NCBI GenBank assembly: GCA_017419895.1
Contig: JAFOKI010000255.1
Span: 1-19,842, forward strand
Direction of reading: 5' to 3'
DNA: 19,842 nt
Source of the DNA: Eubacterium sp.
GTDB taxonomy: Bacteria > Bacillota > Clostridia > Peptostreptococcales > Anaerovoracaceae
Shown here: one piece after another, positions 7,146-15,394 of the stretch
Position numbering within the stretch: position 1 is the first letter of the stretch
Layout: every line of letters begins with the position of its first letter
Position numbers and translations under genes: made by a program
Notes under the pieces: generated by a model
Databases searched by the model: none
Told to the model about the DNA's origin: nothing
Seen by the model: only the letters and a program-made list of their open reading frames with translations

Positions 7146-10100
7146 TTACGCGTTTTTTAGCGTGACTTTTCTGCCTGCGTTTTTACGGGTGAAGATTTTC
7201 TTATACCTTTTCAGGTATTTCTTGTTGAGTTTTTTGCTTCCGACTTTGATCCTGACAGTTTTGACTTTGGAAGACTTGAGGGAGTCCTTGACGGAAGACT
7301 TTGTAAGTTTCTTTGATTTCACTATAAGTGTCTTAACGGCAGATGATTTGAATGCGTACTTTGCGATCGTTTTGACATTGGTTCCGACGGTAGCTTTTGT
7401 AGCTTTCGAACCCTTGAATGCTTTTTCCGCAATCTTGGTGACGCTGTATTTGACACCGTTGATTTTGATGGAAGCAGGGATCGAAATGCTCTTTTTTGAA
7501 GCAGAAGCCTTTATGAACGCAACGGTTTTCTTATTGACTGAGAGCACACGGAAAGTCCCTTGGGCGTTGCTCCATTTCGTGCCGTTCTTTATATCCGGGG
7601 AAGGATCGTCGTGAGCAGGAGCGGGTTCATCTCCGGATGCGTCATCGGTATCTTTGATGCCTATACGCGCGCCTACGCCAGCCGGCACCGAAGCTGTGGG
7701 TGCCAGATACCCATTCATGTTTATGCTTCCGTCAGCATTACGCGTGATCCCGCCTGACTTAATAACTATTCTGCCGTTTGCCGGATCCCATGTTATACCG
7801 CCGCTGAGCGCCTTATCGGTATCAATGGAAACGAACCAGGCATCTGAAATGGTGAGTCCTGCTGTGTTTGATGATTTTCCATTTGTATTGTAGAAGTTGG
7901 TTTCACCGTATATTTTTGACACATCCTGTGTCCCACGAAGAATAAAGCTATCGGATTTTGCTGTGCTGCTGCCGTATGAGATCACACCGTTTACCATATA
8001 ATCAGTATTGATCACTGATGAGCCCAGAGTGATATTCCGGTAATTGTTGTTGAAGAAGGTGCAGTTTTTCAATGTGATATTGGGGCAGGTGTTCGATGTG
8101 ACACCATTCGATGTGTTGGCGAAAGCGGTCGAGTTGATCAGTTCGTGTCCTCCGGGGAGATCCTGACCTCCCATTTTAAAGCCGTTACCGTCACCGGCAT
8201 CGATCTCTTTGCCATCGTCACCCAGGAGCAAGCCGTTTTTATACGCGACACAATTTCTGATTATAGTCTTTCCGACCGGTCCGAACTCTGACTTTGCAAA
8301 AAGATCGAATCCGTCATCGGCATTGTAGCAAGCGATGCAGCCGTCAAATACATTGTTGTCTCCGACAGCTTCTTTAGCCGCGAATCCGTCGGCGTCTGTC
8401 ATACCTATGTCTGAATTCATCATTGACGTGCAGTTCAGTATCAGGTTATTCCGTGGCCATTCGTCTCTCGTTTCCAGGTTGTCCAGCGCGGAGATCCAGA
8501 TGCCGGAATCGCCGTTTTTGTATGTATGAATAAGCTCAAGCGTGTTATAACTTCCGCTTAATCTGATGCCGACTTCCAGATCTTTTGTCCCGGTAACGTC
8601 AAAACCCTTGAAATGCCAATGATCAGCGGCGATAACGAGTCCGGCGCTTCTCTTCCGGAAATCAATAACAGGTATGGATGTGGCGTTCGGATCTGCCGCA
8701 AGTGTGATTTTGCTGCTCGCGGTACCGTTTAAGCCCGATCCGATGAGCAAGCTTCCATCCATCAGATATGAGCCCGCCTGCATGTATATGGTCTGCCCGG
8801 GAGAAGCCTTTGTTACTGCTGCTGTAATACTTAGCGGATCCGAGGATGTGCCTGCTGCGTCATCTGATCCGTCAGGCGCCACGTAGACCGTTTTTGCAGC
8901 GGAAACATCATATGTAACAAAGCTCGTGATAGTCACGGGTTCGTATGTTGACAACTCTTCATATTCCGAAGGCTTGAAACCGGGATCTGGCGTCGTTGTA
9001 AGTTCGAAGCAGTTGCTTCCGCGCGAAAGTTCCGCTGGTATACGAGTCTTGGTTCCTGCGGTGACTTGGCCTTCATATATTGAAGTGCCGTTCTGGGTGA
9101 CATTTAGAGTGCCGTCGGCATTGCCTTTGTAGATCAATGTATATGAAGGATTATTAGTGTATTCCGGTGATTCCACAGTATACAGCGGATCGACATATGT
9201 GATTGGCCGCTCCTCAGCGGGAGGGTCACCGGACGGGTCTGACGTTGTTAATGATATGTCGGTAAATGTGACATCACAGTGTCTTGAAGTGAAGAACCCA
9301 ACATAAACATTTCCGGGGTCCAAAGCGCGTAATGCAGTTGTGTCATAGTATTTTTTGGTGGTCGTGACACCTGCAGGATCTGTATAACTGACAAAATATC
9401 CGGTATTGTTCTTTTCAATGCAGAGGTCGAATGTGGTTAGTGGCTGATCGATCGTGCCCTCGGGCGGTGTCGGGTTAGTGTAATTGCCGACGATATTGTA
9501 AGAACCTTCACCTAAATCTGCGCACGATGTCTCGAGAGGGGTGAGGGAACTTGAAAAGAGACTCATGTCCCTGAGTTCCATATTCTCTGTGATATTGTCA
9601 AGCGTAACGCCTTTCTTTTCCTGCGCTCCGATACCGAGTTTCATTATGATTTCGTCACCGGAGTTGGAAATCTTGGTGCCGTCCCAAAGGTATGTTACTC
9701 TCGAAACGGTAGCCATGTAGGAATTGTTCCAGAACTTCCTCTTATCTTCGTTGATCCCCACCCTGTCGGCAGCCATCAGACCGAATCCTTCCTGACCATT
9801 GGTGTATTTCCAGGAATTCACGTTGGCTTTTGCTTTCAGTTTGAAATTCTCGGTTTCAGGATCTATAGCGGTATAGTAAAAAGCCAGCCCGTCGGTCGAT
9901 GCGGGAACGAGTTTTCCGGTACCGTTCTCCGAGAACAATCTTATGCTGCCTTCGGAAATATCCCCGTCATATCCATTGTAGTCAGTGGAGACGGAGGTTC
10001 CGAAAGTGGAAAACTCCCACGTGCGATCAACGCTGCGGGAATTACCGGCGCCTGTTTCGGGGACGTCGTCAGCGTACACAGAAAAGAGTGACGTGACAGG

Positions 10101-10160
10101 AATCAGCGCCACCACAAGAATTGTAATAATAAAAAATATCACAGCATCCTTTCTGTTCAT
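7146..10160 (-). CDS. Secreted pectate lyase, polysaccharide lyase family 9, with LRR-like C-terminal tail
   Basis: A 1004-residue exported protein. Residues 1-30 are a signal peptide with a likely cut after VYA. About 46-305 is a beta-rich module of the kind found at the N-terminus of clostridial pectate lyases, 318-412 an Ig-like stretch, and 423-830 a right-handed beta-helix of PL9 type: TVYVAPDGSDDAAGT (424-438), TDADGFAAK (588-596), NADDGFDLF (613-621), GDGNGFKMGG (656-665). By recalled alignment to Dickeya Pel9A, Asp591, Asp615, Asp616 and Asp619 would bind calcium and Lys662 would be the catalytic base, so the enzyme looks intact and should cleave polygalacturonate by beta-elimination. 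After a Pro/Asp linker, 860-1004 is a very Lys-rich LRR_5-like tail that may hold the enzyme to the cell surface. The ATG has no Shine-Dalgarno and lies 6 bases after a promoter -10 box, so the mRNA is probably leaderless. Confidence 0.93.
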   Translation of the reverse strand: MNRKDAVIFFIITILVVALIPVTSLFSVYADDVPETGAGNSRSVDRTWEFSTFGTSVSTDYNGYDGDISEGSIRLFSENGTGKLVPASTDGLAFYYTAIDPETENFKLKAKANVNSWKYTNGQEGFGLMAADRVGINEDKRKFWNNSYMATVSRVTYLWDGTKISNSGDEIIMKLGIGAQEKKGVTLDNITENMELRDMSLFSSSLTPLETSCADLGEGSYNIVGNYTNPTPPEGTIDQPLTTFDLCIEKNNTGYFVSYTDPAGVTTTKKYYDTTALRALDPGNVYVGFFTSRHCDVTFTDISLTTSDPSGDPPAEERPITYVDPLYTVESPEYTNNPSYTLIYKGNADGTLNVTQNGTSIYEGQVTAGTKTRIPAELSRGSNCFELTTTPDPGFKPSEYEELSTYEPVTITSFVTYDVSAAKTVYVAPDGSDDAAGTSSDPLSITAAVTKASPGQTIYMQAGSYLMDGSLLIGSGLNGTASSKITLAADPNATSIPVIDFRKRSAGLVIAADHWHFKGFDVTGTKDLEVGIRLSGSYNTLELIHTYKNGDSGIWISALDNLETRDEWPRNNLILNCTSMMNSDIGMTDADGFAAKEAVGDNNVFDGCIACYNADDGFDLFAKSEFGPVGKTIIRNCVAYKNGLLLGDDGKEIDAGDGNGFKMGGQDLPGGHELINSTAFANTSNGVTSNTCPNITLKNCTFFNNNYRNITLGSSVINTDYMVNGVISYGSSTAKSDSFILRGTQDVSKIYGETNFYNTNGKSSNTAGLTISDAWFVSIDTDKALSGGITWDPANGRIVIKSGGITRNADGSINMNGYLAPTASVPAGVGARIGIKDTDDASGDEPAPAHDDPSPDIKNGTKWSNAQGTFRVLSVNKKTVAFIKASASKKSISIPASIKINGVKYSVTKIAEKAFKGSKATKATVGTNVKTIAKYAFKSSAVKTLIVKSKKLTKSSVKDSLKSSKVKTVRIKVGSKKLNKKYLKRYKKIFTRKNAGRKVTLKNA

Positions 10161-10166
10161 GTAAAC

Positions 10167-10195
10167 AGTATAACTGATGCAAGGCGACTCGTCAA
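10167..10195 (-). promoter_or_regulatory. Promoter of the pectate lyase gene, abutting the start codon
   Basis: On the minus strand TTGACG (10190-10195), a 17-bp spacer and TATACT (10167-10172) form a near-consensus sigma-A promoter. Only GTTTAC separates the -10 box from the ATG at 10160, so transcription would begin at or next to the A of the start codon. Confidence 0.75.
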
Positions 10196-10255
10196 AATCT
10201 CAGAATTATGAGTATGCTAATATTTCTTCATTTTGAACAATATTTTAGATGACGA

Positions 10256-10277
10256 ATTGTATAGATAATGATACAAT
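10256..10277. repeat. Inverted repeat in the divergent intergenic region
   Basis: ATTGTAT and ATACAAT flank an 8-base AGATAATG spacer, a perfect 7-bp inverted repeat in an AT-rich stretch between the divergent pectate lyase and 364-residue protein genes. It could be an operator or part of a promoter for the rightward operon (TTGTAT, 18 bp, TCTAAT). No function is shown. Confidence 0.4.
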
Positions 10278-10372
10278 CTATCTAATAAGTATCTTTTTGA
10301 GTACATAACACGATTGTCAGTTTTATTATTCCATAAAGGTTTTGTGCAAAGGGCATTGAACAGGTAAAAAAC

Positions 10373-11467
10373 ATGGAAGGAAAAATCAGAACTCAAAGAA
10401 CAATGATAAAAGCATGGCAGCGGATGATCGATTCGCTCGTTGAAGAAACGGGCAGAGACCTTAAATGGGTCTGCGACTACATCGGAGCCGTGTATAACCC
10501 GAACGGCGTCAGCTTCCATATCAAACTCCCGAGAAGACGGAATTCTTTTATCGGTATCGGGATGGCTTTCGGTCAGCCGCTTGAGGTGATAAATGAATGG
10601 ATCGTAAGATTCGGGAATAAGAAAAGACTTTATCCCAAGGATGTCACAGAGGATCTGATCTGGATCTATCTGATAAACGCGAGCGCATCAGATCCGGACG
10701 GAAGCCGTAATTATTTCCGCATGTATGATGAATGCAGGGAAGCGGCGCTCACCATATATAACGAACTCTGGAATGAGATCGTGAGCCATGACGAGAATAC
10801 GGAAACCGTGGGGAGCGGTCTTTCGGATGTAATGTATGACAAAGATTTCCGGGGACTGGTCGATTTTGTCGCGGATCATCTCGATGCTTTTAAAACTGCG
10901 TACTCCAAATCAAGGACATATCTTGACGGATTCGCATGTACGCTGCTCGATACATTCAGAGCATGCGGATCCGAGAAGTTCGCGCATCTCAGCGATCTGC
11001 GGGGATGGCTTGACGACAGCATGATCAATTATCTGACAGGAGACAGCAGGATGATAAATGTTATCGATCTTGCGACCGGTAAAAAAACACGCAGGATCAA
11101 GCATGTTCCGAAAGGGAAGAACACTCACATCTCTCTCTGCCTTGCGCTTGGAATGGACCACGAAGAAACCGACAAGTACCTCGGCATGATGGGTTTCTCA
11201 CCGCTCAATTCTGAGAATAAGAGCGAGTCGCTCCTGATCAAAGGACTCGACAAATGGGAAGAGGCTCATCCTGATATTAAGGCTTTGAAAGACAGATGCA
11301 TCGGGAAGAAAACAGCCGGTGCTGCAGACAGCTGTAACAGCGAATGGAATACCGGTCGTATAGCGCCAGATCCCGGTAAAGACCTCAAAGCAGCGGAAGA
11401 TATGCTCTGCCTCAGGCAGGAACTCAAGAAGTTCTACCGCGACGAAGCTGTGGTATTCCCTTATTGA
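10373..11467 (+). CDS. Uncharacterised protein with duplicated XRE-like helical module
   Basis: A 364-residue soluble protein I do not recognise as a named family. Two segments align without gaps: residues 52-104, containing GMAFGQPLEVINEWIVRFG and then LYPKDVTEDLIWIYLIN, and residues 245-297, containing CLALGMDHEETDKYLGMMGF and then a helix ending in LDKWEE. Each resembles the C-terminal half of a degenerate XRE-type helix-turn-helix unit (small residue run, EE-type turn, LL..aG.xPL, then a helix). The part between (110-240) is helical and acidic-rich; the last 60 residues look flexible. There is no signal peptide or membrane segment. The start ATG has only a weak AGG upstream. It lies 22 bp before the secreted LRR gene and in the same direction as the Ser/Thr kinase gene, so it may be a cytoplasmic regulator or kinase substrate; this is inference from neighbours only. 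Confidence 0.8.
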   Translation: MEGKIRTQRTMIKAWQRMIDSLVEETGRDLKWVCDYIGAVYNPNGVSFHIKLPRRRNSFIGIGMAFGQPLEVINEWIVRFGNKKRLYPKDVTEDLIWIYLINASASDPDGSRNYFRMYDECREAALTIYNELWNEIVSHDENTETVGSGLSDVMYDKDFRGLVDFVADHLDAFKTAYSKSRTYLDGFACTLLDTFRACGSEKFAHLSDLRGWLDDSMINYLTGDSRMINVIDLATGKKTRRIKHVPKGKNTHISLCLALGMDHEETDKYLGMMGFSPLNSENKSESLLIKGLDKWEEAHPDIKALKDRCIGKKTAGAADSCNSEWNTGRIAPDPGKDLKAAEDMLCLRQELKKFYRDEAVVFPY

Positions 11468-11489
11468 TACATGTTTCGGAGGACGGGTC

Positions 11490-13493
11490 ATGGAAAGAAT
11501 GATAACAAGAAGGATAGTTGACATACTGATCAGGATTGTGGTTGCGGCAGCGTTGATCGCAGTGTGTTTCATGGTATCGGGAATCGTTTCCTGGGCTGAA
11601 CCTGTTCATGAAACTACCGTTGATGGCGTCACATATCAATACAGTAAGCTGTCGGCGTATACCGCAGTTATCGTCAGCGTGGATCCAAACGGAGCCAGCG
11701 TGATCGATATACCGGGCGAAATAGAACACACGGAAGACGGAACTGCAAAAACGCTTCAGGTGACTAAGGTCAGCTGGGCTATTGCACCCGATTGTTCTGC
11801 ATTGGAAGAACTGAATCTTCCGGATAGCGTGACATCTCTTTATGGTAACTTCAGGAAATGCACATCGCTGAAACGTGTTTATCTGAACAATTCCGAGTTT
11901 CTGTCCCTGATGAATACGGAAACTTCACAGGTGGCTCTCGGGGAACTCAGTACGCTCGAATCCGTAACTGTTTCCCCAACGAACAAAAAGTTTTGTTCGA
12001 TTGATGGAGTGGTTTTTTCGAGAGACAAAAGCAATCTTTCTCTCTATCCCAGAGGAAAAAAGGATGAGTCATACACCATTCCGGAAGGTGTTAAGTATAT
12101 TGGTTGCTTCGCGTTCCAAAGTCCGGCAGCATTGAAAAAACTTTCGCTGCCGTCAACGTTCTGCAAAGCTGATACAATGTCCGGTCTGAATGGGCTCGAG
12201 ACACTGGACATTGGGAAAAGCAGCGCAGAACTCAGGGATTTTCCGTATATCAAAAATCCCAGCATCAAAAAGATCGAGGCATCGGGTGACAACCCGGTTT
12301 ATTCAGCGGCAGACGGAGTTCTTTACGATAAGACCATGACGACGATCATGGTGTATCCGCTCGGCAAAACAGATTCCAGGTTCGTGATCCCGGACGGAGT
12401 GACGAGTTTCGACCTATCGGGAGGCTCTTTCTCTGAGGTCGTTATCCCGATGTCAGTCGAGGACATTCCAAACTGCGCGTTCCAGGAGTGCAAGAATCTC
12501 AAAAGTATAGATCTCCCATACCTTACCAAATCTATAGGAAACGATGCTTTCAGGGGGTGCACTTCGCTCGAAAGTATATTCATACCGCCTCTGGTCGCGT
12601 CGATCGGCGATTTTGCGATGCCTTATACGGTCATCAAAGGGGCAAGGGACACTTATGCGGAAGAGTACGCCGATTTGTGCGGCTATCCGTTTGAGGAGGT
12701 CGTCCCTGAACAGATCTGTCAGGGTGACGGTATTTTCGAACTCACTGGTATAAGTAAAGGCAAAGCTGCGGTCGGAGACAAGTTCCGCATCAAGGCAAAA
12801 GCATACACAGATGTATCCTACGAGAGCTCAGACTCTGATGTCATAAAGGTCGACAACGATGGCAACTGTCATGCGGTCGGTGTAGGCACATGCACGGTGA
12901 CTGCCAGCGCAGAGGAGACTGATATCTTCATGGGAGCAGAGGATGAGTATAAGATCACGGTAAATCCGGGCACCCAGAGCATAAGCGGCGATTCGTCATT
13001 TACAGTTGAGTTTGGTAAAAAACTCAAGCTTGGTTCGGTTTTTTCAGCCAAAACCCAGCTTTCGTATGCGATCGTGGCCGGGAATGGCTTTGCTAAGGTA
13101 ACAAAGTCAGGCAAGGTATCATTCACCAGACCCGGCACAGCGACTGTAAAAGTCGTAGCCGCGGCGAGCGATGACTATAAAGCCGCTTCCAAAACTGTCA
13201 CGGTGAAATGCGCTGTAGGCACGCCGAAACTTAAAGTAAAGGGTAAAAAAGGAGCAGCCAAACTCACGTGGTCGAAGGTCAGAAATGCCGCAGGCTACCA
13301 GCTTTATATAAAATATCCGGGAAGCAAAAAGTTCAAGAAGGTTCTTACCAAATCCGCTAAAGTGAAATCGGTCACGCACCGAGGCATCACCAAGGGTCAG
13401 AAATACTGCTACAAAGTCCGCGCATTCGCGAAAGTGAACGGAAAGATGTATTACAGCAGTTATTCGGAAGCATTGGCAGTTACGGCGAAGTGA
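11490..13493 (+). CDS. Secreted LRR_5 (BspA-like) protein with Big-like and fibronectin type III domains
   Basis: A 667-residue exported protein. Residues 11-35 form the hydrophobic core of a signal peptide, with a likely cut after SWA at 36. About 90-400 is a run of BspA-type leucine-rich repeats, seen as recurring I(P)xGVxxIGxxAFxxCxxLKSIxLP units (for example 199-220, 300-342, 345-366). About 415-492 is a Big_2-like domain (YESSDSDVIKVDNDG, then GTCTVTASA), 497-575 a second Ig-like region, and 578-667 a fibronectin type III-like domain (LTWSKVRNAAGYQLYI, then YKVRAFAKVNGK). No LPxTG or SLH anchor is visible. BspA-like repeats usually act in adhesion or protein binding outside the cell; the partner is unknown. 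GGAGG lies 8 bases before the ATG. The gene follows the 364-residue protein by 22 bp and precedes a kinase whose sensor is also Big-like, which suggests a common envelope function. Confidence 0.9.
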   Translation: MERMITRRIVDILIRIVVAAALIAVCFMVSGIVSWAEPVHETTVDGVTYQYSKLSAYTAVIVSVDPNGASVIDIPGEIEHTEDGTAKTLQVTKVSWAIAPDCSALEELNLPDSVTSLYGNFRKCTSLKRVYLNNSEFLSLMNTETSQVALGELSTLESVTVSPTNKKFCSIDGVVFSRDKSNLSLYPRGKKDESYTIPEGVKYIGCFAFQSPAALKKLSLPSTFCKADTMSGLNGLETLDIGKSSAELRDFPYIKNPSIKKIEASGDNPVYSAADGVLYDKTMTTIMVYPLGKTDSRFVIPDGVTSFDLSGGSFSEVVIPMSVEDIPNCAFQECKNLKSIDLPYLTKSIGNDAFRGCTSLESIFIPPLVASIGDFAMPYTVIKGARDTYAEEYADLCGYPFEEVVPEQICQGDGIFELTGISKGKAAVGDKFRIKAKAYTDVSYESSDSDVIKVDNDGNCHAVGVGTCTVTASAEETDIFMGAEDEYKITVNPGTQSISGDSSFTVEFGKKLKLGSVFSAKTQLSYAIVAGNGFAKVTKSGKVSFTRPGTATVKVVAAASDDYKAASKTVTVKCAVGTPKLKVKGKKGAAKLTWSKVRNAAGYQLYIKYPGSKKFKKVLTKSAKVKSVTHRGITKGQKYCYKVRAFAKVNGKMYYSSYSEALAVTAK

Positions 13494-13558
13494 TCTGCCG
13501 GCTGCGTTTTGTTCGAATGAGGAAAGACTGATAATAACTATAATCACTATTGATCGAC

Positions 13559-15394
13559 ATGGAAACCAGATTCAGTGAATACGAGCCTTTGTTCGGTTCG
13601 TGGCATATAACTGAAGAACTCGCTGAAGGAGCCGCCGGACGGCTCTTTCGCATACGCAGAAAAGATGGTTTCGGGGTCGACCAGCAGGCTGTTCTGAAGG
13701 TCGTGACTATACCTTCCGGCGGTGAAATTGAGATAAAAGCTGTTCTAGCGAGCGGTATCCGTGAAGACGAACTCGAACGCTACTATGAAGGTGTGGTCGA
13801 GAATGCAGTGAACGAGTTTGAACTCATGTACAAACTCAAGGGAAATAGTCACATCGTGAGCTACGAAGATCACGAGATCAAAAAACGCGATGACGCATTC
13901 GGCTGGGACATCCTGATCAGGATCGAGGAACTGACCCCTCTCGTGGATTACGCGTTTGAGCACCCGCTGAGCCCTGTCGATGTCACCCGCATGGGTATTG
14001 AGATATGCAGAGGTCTCGTGCTCTGCAAGAAATACGGGATCATCCACAGGGACATCAAACCCGAGAATATTTTTGTGGCGCCAAGCGGTGATTTTAAACT
14101 GGGCGACTTCGGGATTGCGACGGTCGTCGAGACTACGCGCACATCTCTTTCGCGAAAGGGCACGTATACCTACATGGCGCCTGAGATTTTCCGCGGTACG
14201 GTTTACGGCAGCTCAGTCGATGTCTATTCGCTGGCTCTGGTCATGTACAAATACCTGAACGATGGCAGAAATCCTTTCGTTCCACCATATCCGGATCCGT
14301 TCACACACGAGGATGCAGAATCGGCACTCGCGAAACGTCTGAGCGGTGCTTCGATTCCGCCGCCTGCCCATGGGTCTAAGCGGCTTAAGGAAATAATCCT
14401 GAAAGGCGCGTCTTTCAACAAAGCTGACCGCTATCAATCCGCTTCCGAAATGCTGGAGGACCTCGAACAGCTGCTTTACAGCGAGAAATTCAGATCCGGT
14501 AAAGCTGAAGCCGCCGGTGCCGGCAAAGTTGAAACTTACAGCTCAGGCAGCACAGCTGGAGTTGGCGTTTCGACTGCCTATGGTGAGACGCCGGATCATG
14601 AAAGTGAGCCCGGCACCGAAAAAGCCCGTGGTCATGGAGGAACCAAACGTCCACGTGCCGGACGAAGGATCATCGCTGCAGCGGTGGTGGTGATCGCTTT
14701 GATATGTGGAATAGGGTATTATCTGTCTATTCCCAAACAGGTGACTGACATCAGCGGGATAGACAATCAGGTGAGCATATATATAGGAGACACCCTGTCA
14801 CCTGAGTATACTGTGAGCCCTGGGAGATTCGCCGGTGAGAAAATAAGCTTTGTTTCGGGAAATAAAGACGTGTTCACGGTTTCTTCTGAAGGTACGATCA
14901 CTGCAGTCGCGCCGGGAGATGCGGAGCTGACAATGACCGCGAAAGAATATACTGAATCGGTAAGTGTCCATGTGATCCCGAAGGTGACAGATATCAGCGG
15001 TATCGATGACGAAATAACGCTTGAGAGCGGGGCGTCGCAAAAACTCGCTCCGGTGCTTGCCCCTGCCGAATTCGCGGACGAGCAGGTGACATTTGAGTCA
15101 GACGATATTTTTGTCGCGCAGGTAGAAGAGGACGGCACGATCACGGCGAGAAATCCCGGCTCAGCGGATGTCACAGTTTCCGCGGGAGGCTTTGTCAAGA
15201 CCGTAAAAGTCATGGTTAATGAGCCTGAACCCGAGCCAGAACCGGAACCTGAGACGTATGCTCCGTCCGGATCAACAGGATCGTCAGAATCGTCCAAGAA
15301 AAAAACTGAATCTAAAAAATCCGGAAGCTCTTCTAAGAAAAAGTCTTCCGGATCCGGATATTTCGACAGTAAAGATGATGAGTACTTCGACTAG
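13559..15394 (+). CDS. Transmembrane Ser/Thr protein kinase with two extracellular Big-like domains
   Basis: 611 residues from the ATG chosen here (an in-frame TTG lies three codons upstream). Residues 15-305 are a Hanks-type kinase: a degenerate glycine loop (EGAAGRLF, 23-30), Lys47 in VLKVV, the catalytic loop HRDIKPEN with Asp165, DFG with Asp183, an APE motif near 207-209 and a Ser/Thr-rich activation segment. A Gly/Ser/Ala linker leads to one membrane helix at about 371-388. Outside lie two similar Big_2-like domains, each opening with VTDISGID (about 395 and 476), then a Glu-Pro run and a Ser/Lys-rich tail ending in a DSKDDEYFD motif. Thus topology matches PrkC/PknB kinases but Big domains replace PASTA repeats. 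All kinase residues needed for catalysis appear present. No PP2C phosphatase is adjacent. There is no Shine-Dalgarno near the start; TTGTTC, 17 bp, TAATAA or a TATAAT at 13539-13544 could give a short-leader transcript, or it may be read from the LRR gene 65 bp upstream. Confidence 0.93.
   Translation: METRFSEYEPLFGSWHITEELAEGAAGRLFRIRRKDGFGVDQQAVLKVVTIPSGGEIEIKAVLASGIREDELERYYEGVVENAVNEFELMYKLKGNSHIVSYEDHEIKKRDDAFGWDILIRIEELTPLVDYAFEHPLSPVDVTRMGIEICRGLVLCKKYGIIHRDIKPENIFVAPSGDFKLGDFGIATVVETTRTSLSRKGTYTYMAPEIFRGTVYGSSVDVYSLALVMYKYLNDGRNPFVPPYPDPFTHEDAESALAKRLSGASIPPPAHGSKRLKEIILKGASFNKADRYQSASEMLEDLEQLLYSEKFRSGKAEAAGAGKVETYSSGSTAGVGVSTAYGETPDHESEPGTEKARGHGGTKRPRAGRRIIAAAVVVIALICGIGYYLSIPKQVTDISGIDNQVSIYIGDTLSPEYTVSPGRFAGEKISFVSGNKDVFTVSSEGTITAVAPGDAELTMTAKEYTESVSVHVIPKVTDISGIDDEITLESGASQKLAPVLAPAEFADEQVTFESDDIFVAQVEEDGTITARNPGSADVTVSAGGFVKTVKVMVNEPEPEPEPEPETYAPSGSTGSSESSKKKTESKKSGSSSKKKSSGSGYFDSKDDEYFD

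Noticed and set aside
7132..7614. 160-codon plus-strand frame, hydrophobic
   Set aside because: It is antisense to the Lys-rich tail of the pectate lyase; Lys codons read backwards give Phe/Leu, mimicking a membrane protein.
15219..15390. Possible collagen-like or repeat domain at the end of the kinase
   Set aside because: The Glu-Pro and Ser/Lys runs are low-complexity linker sequence without a regular structural repeat.
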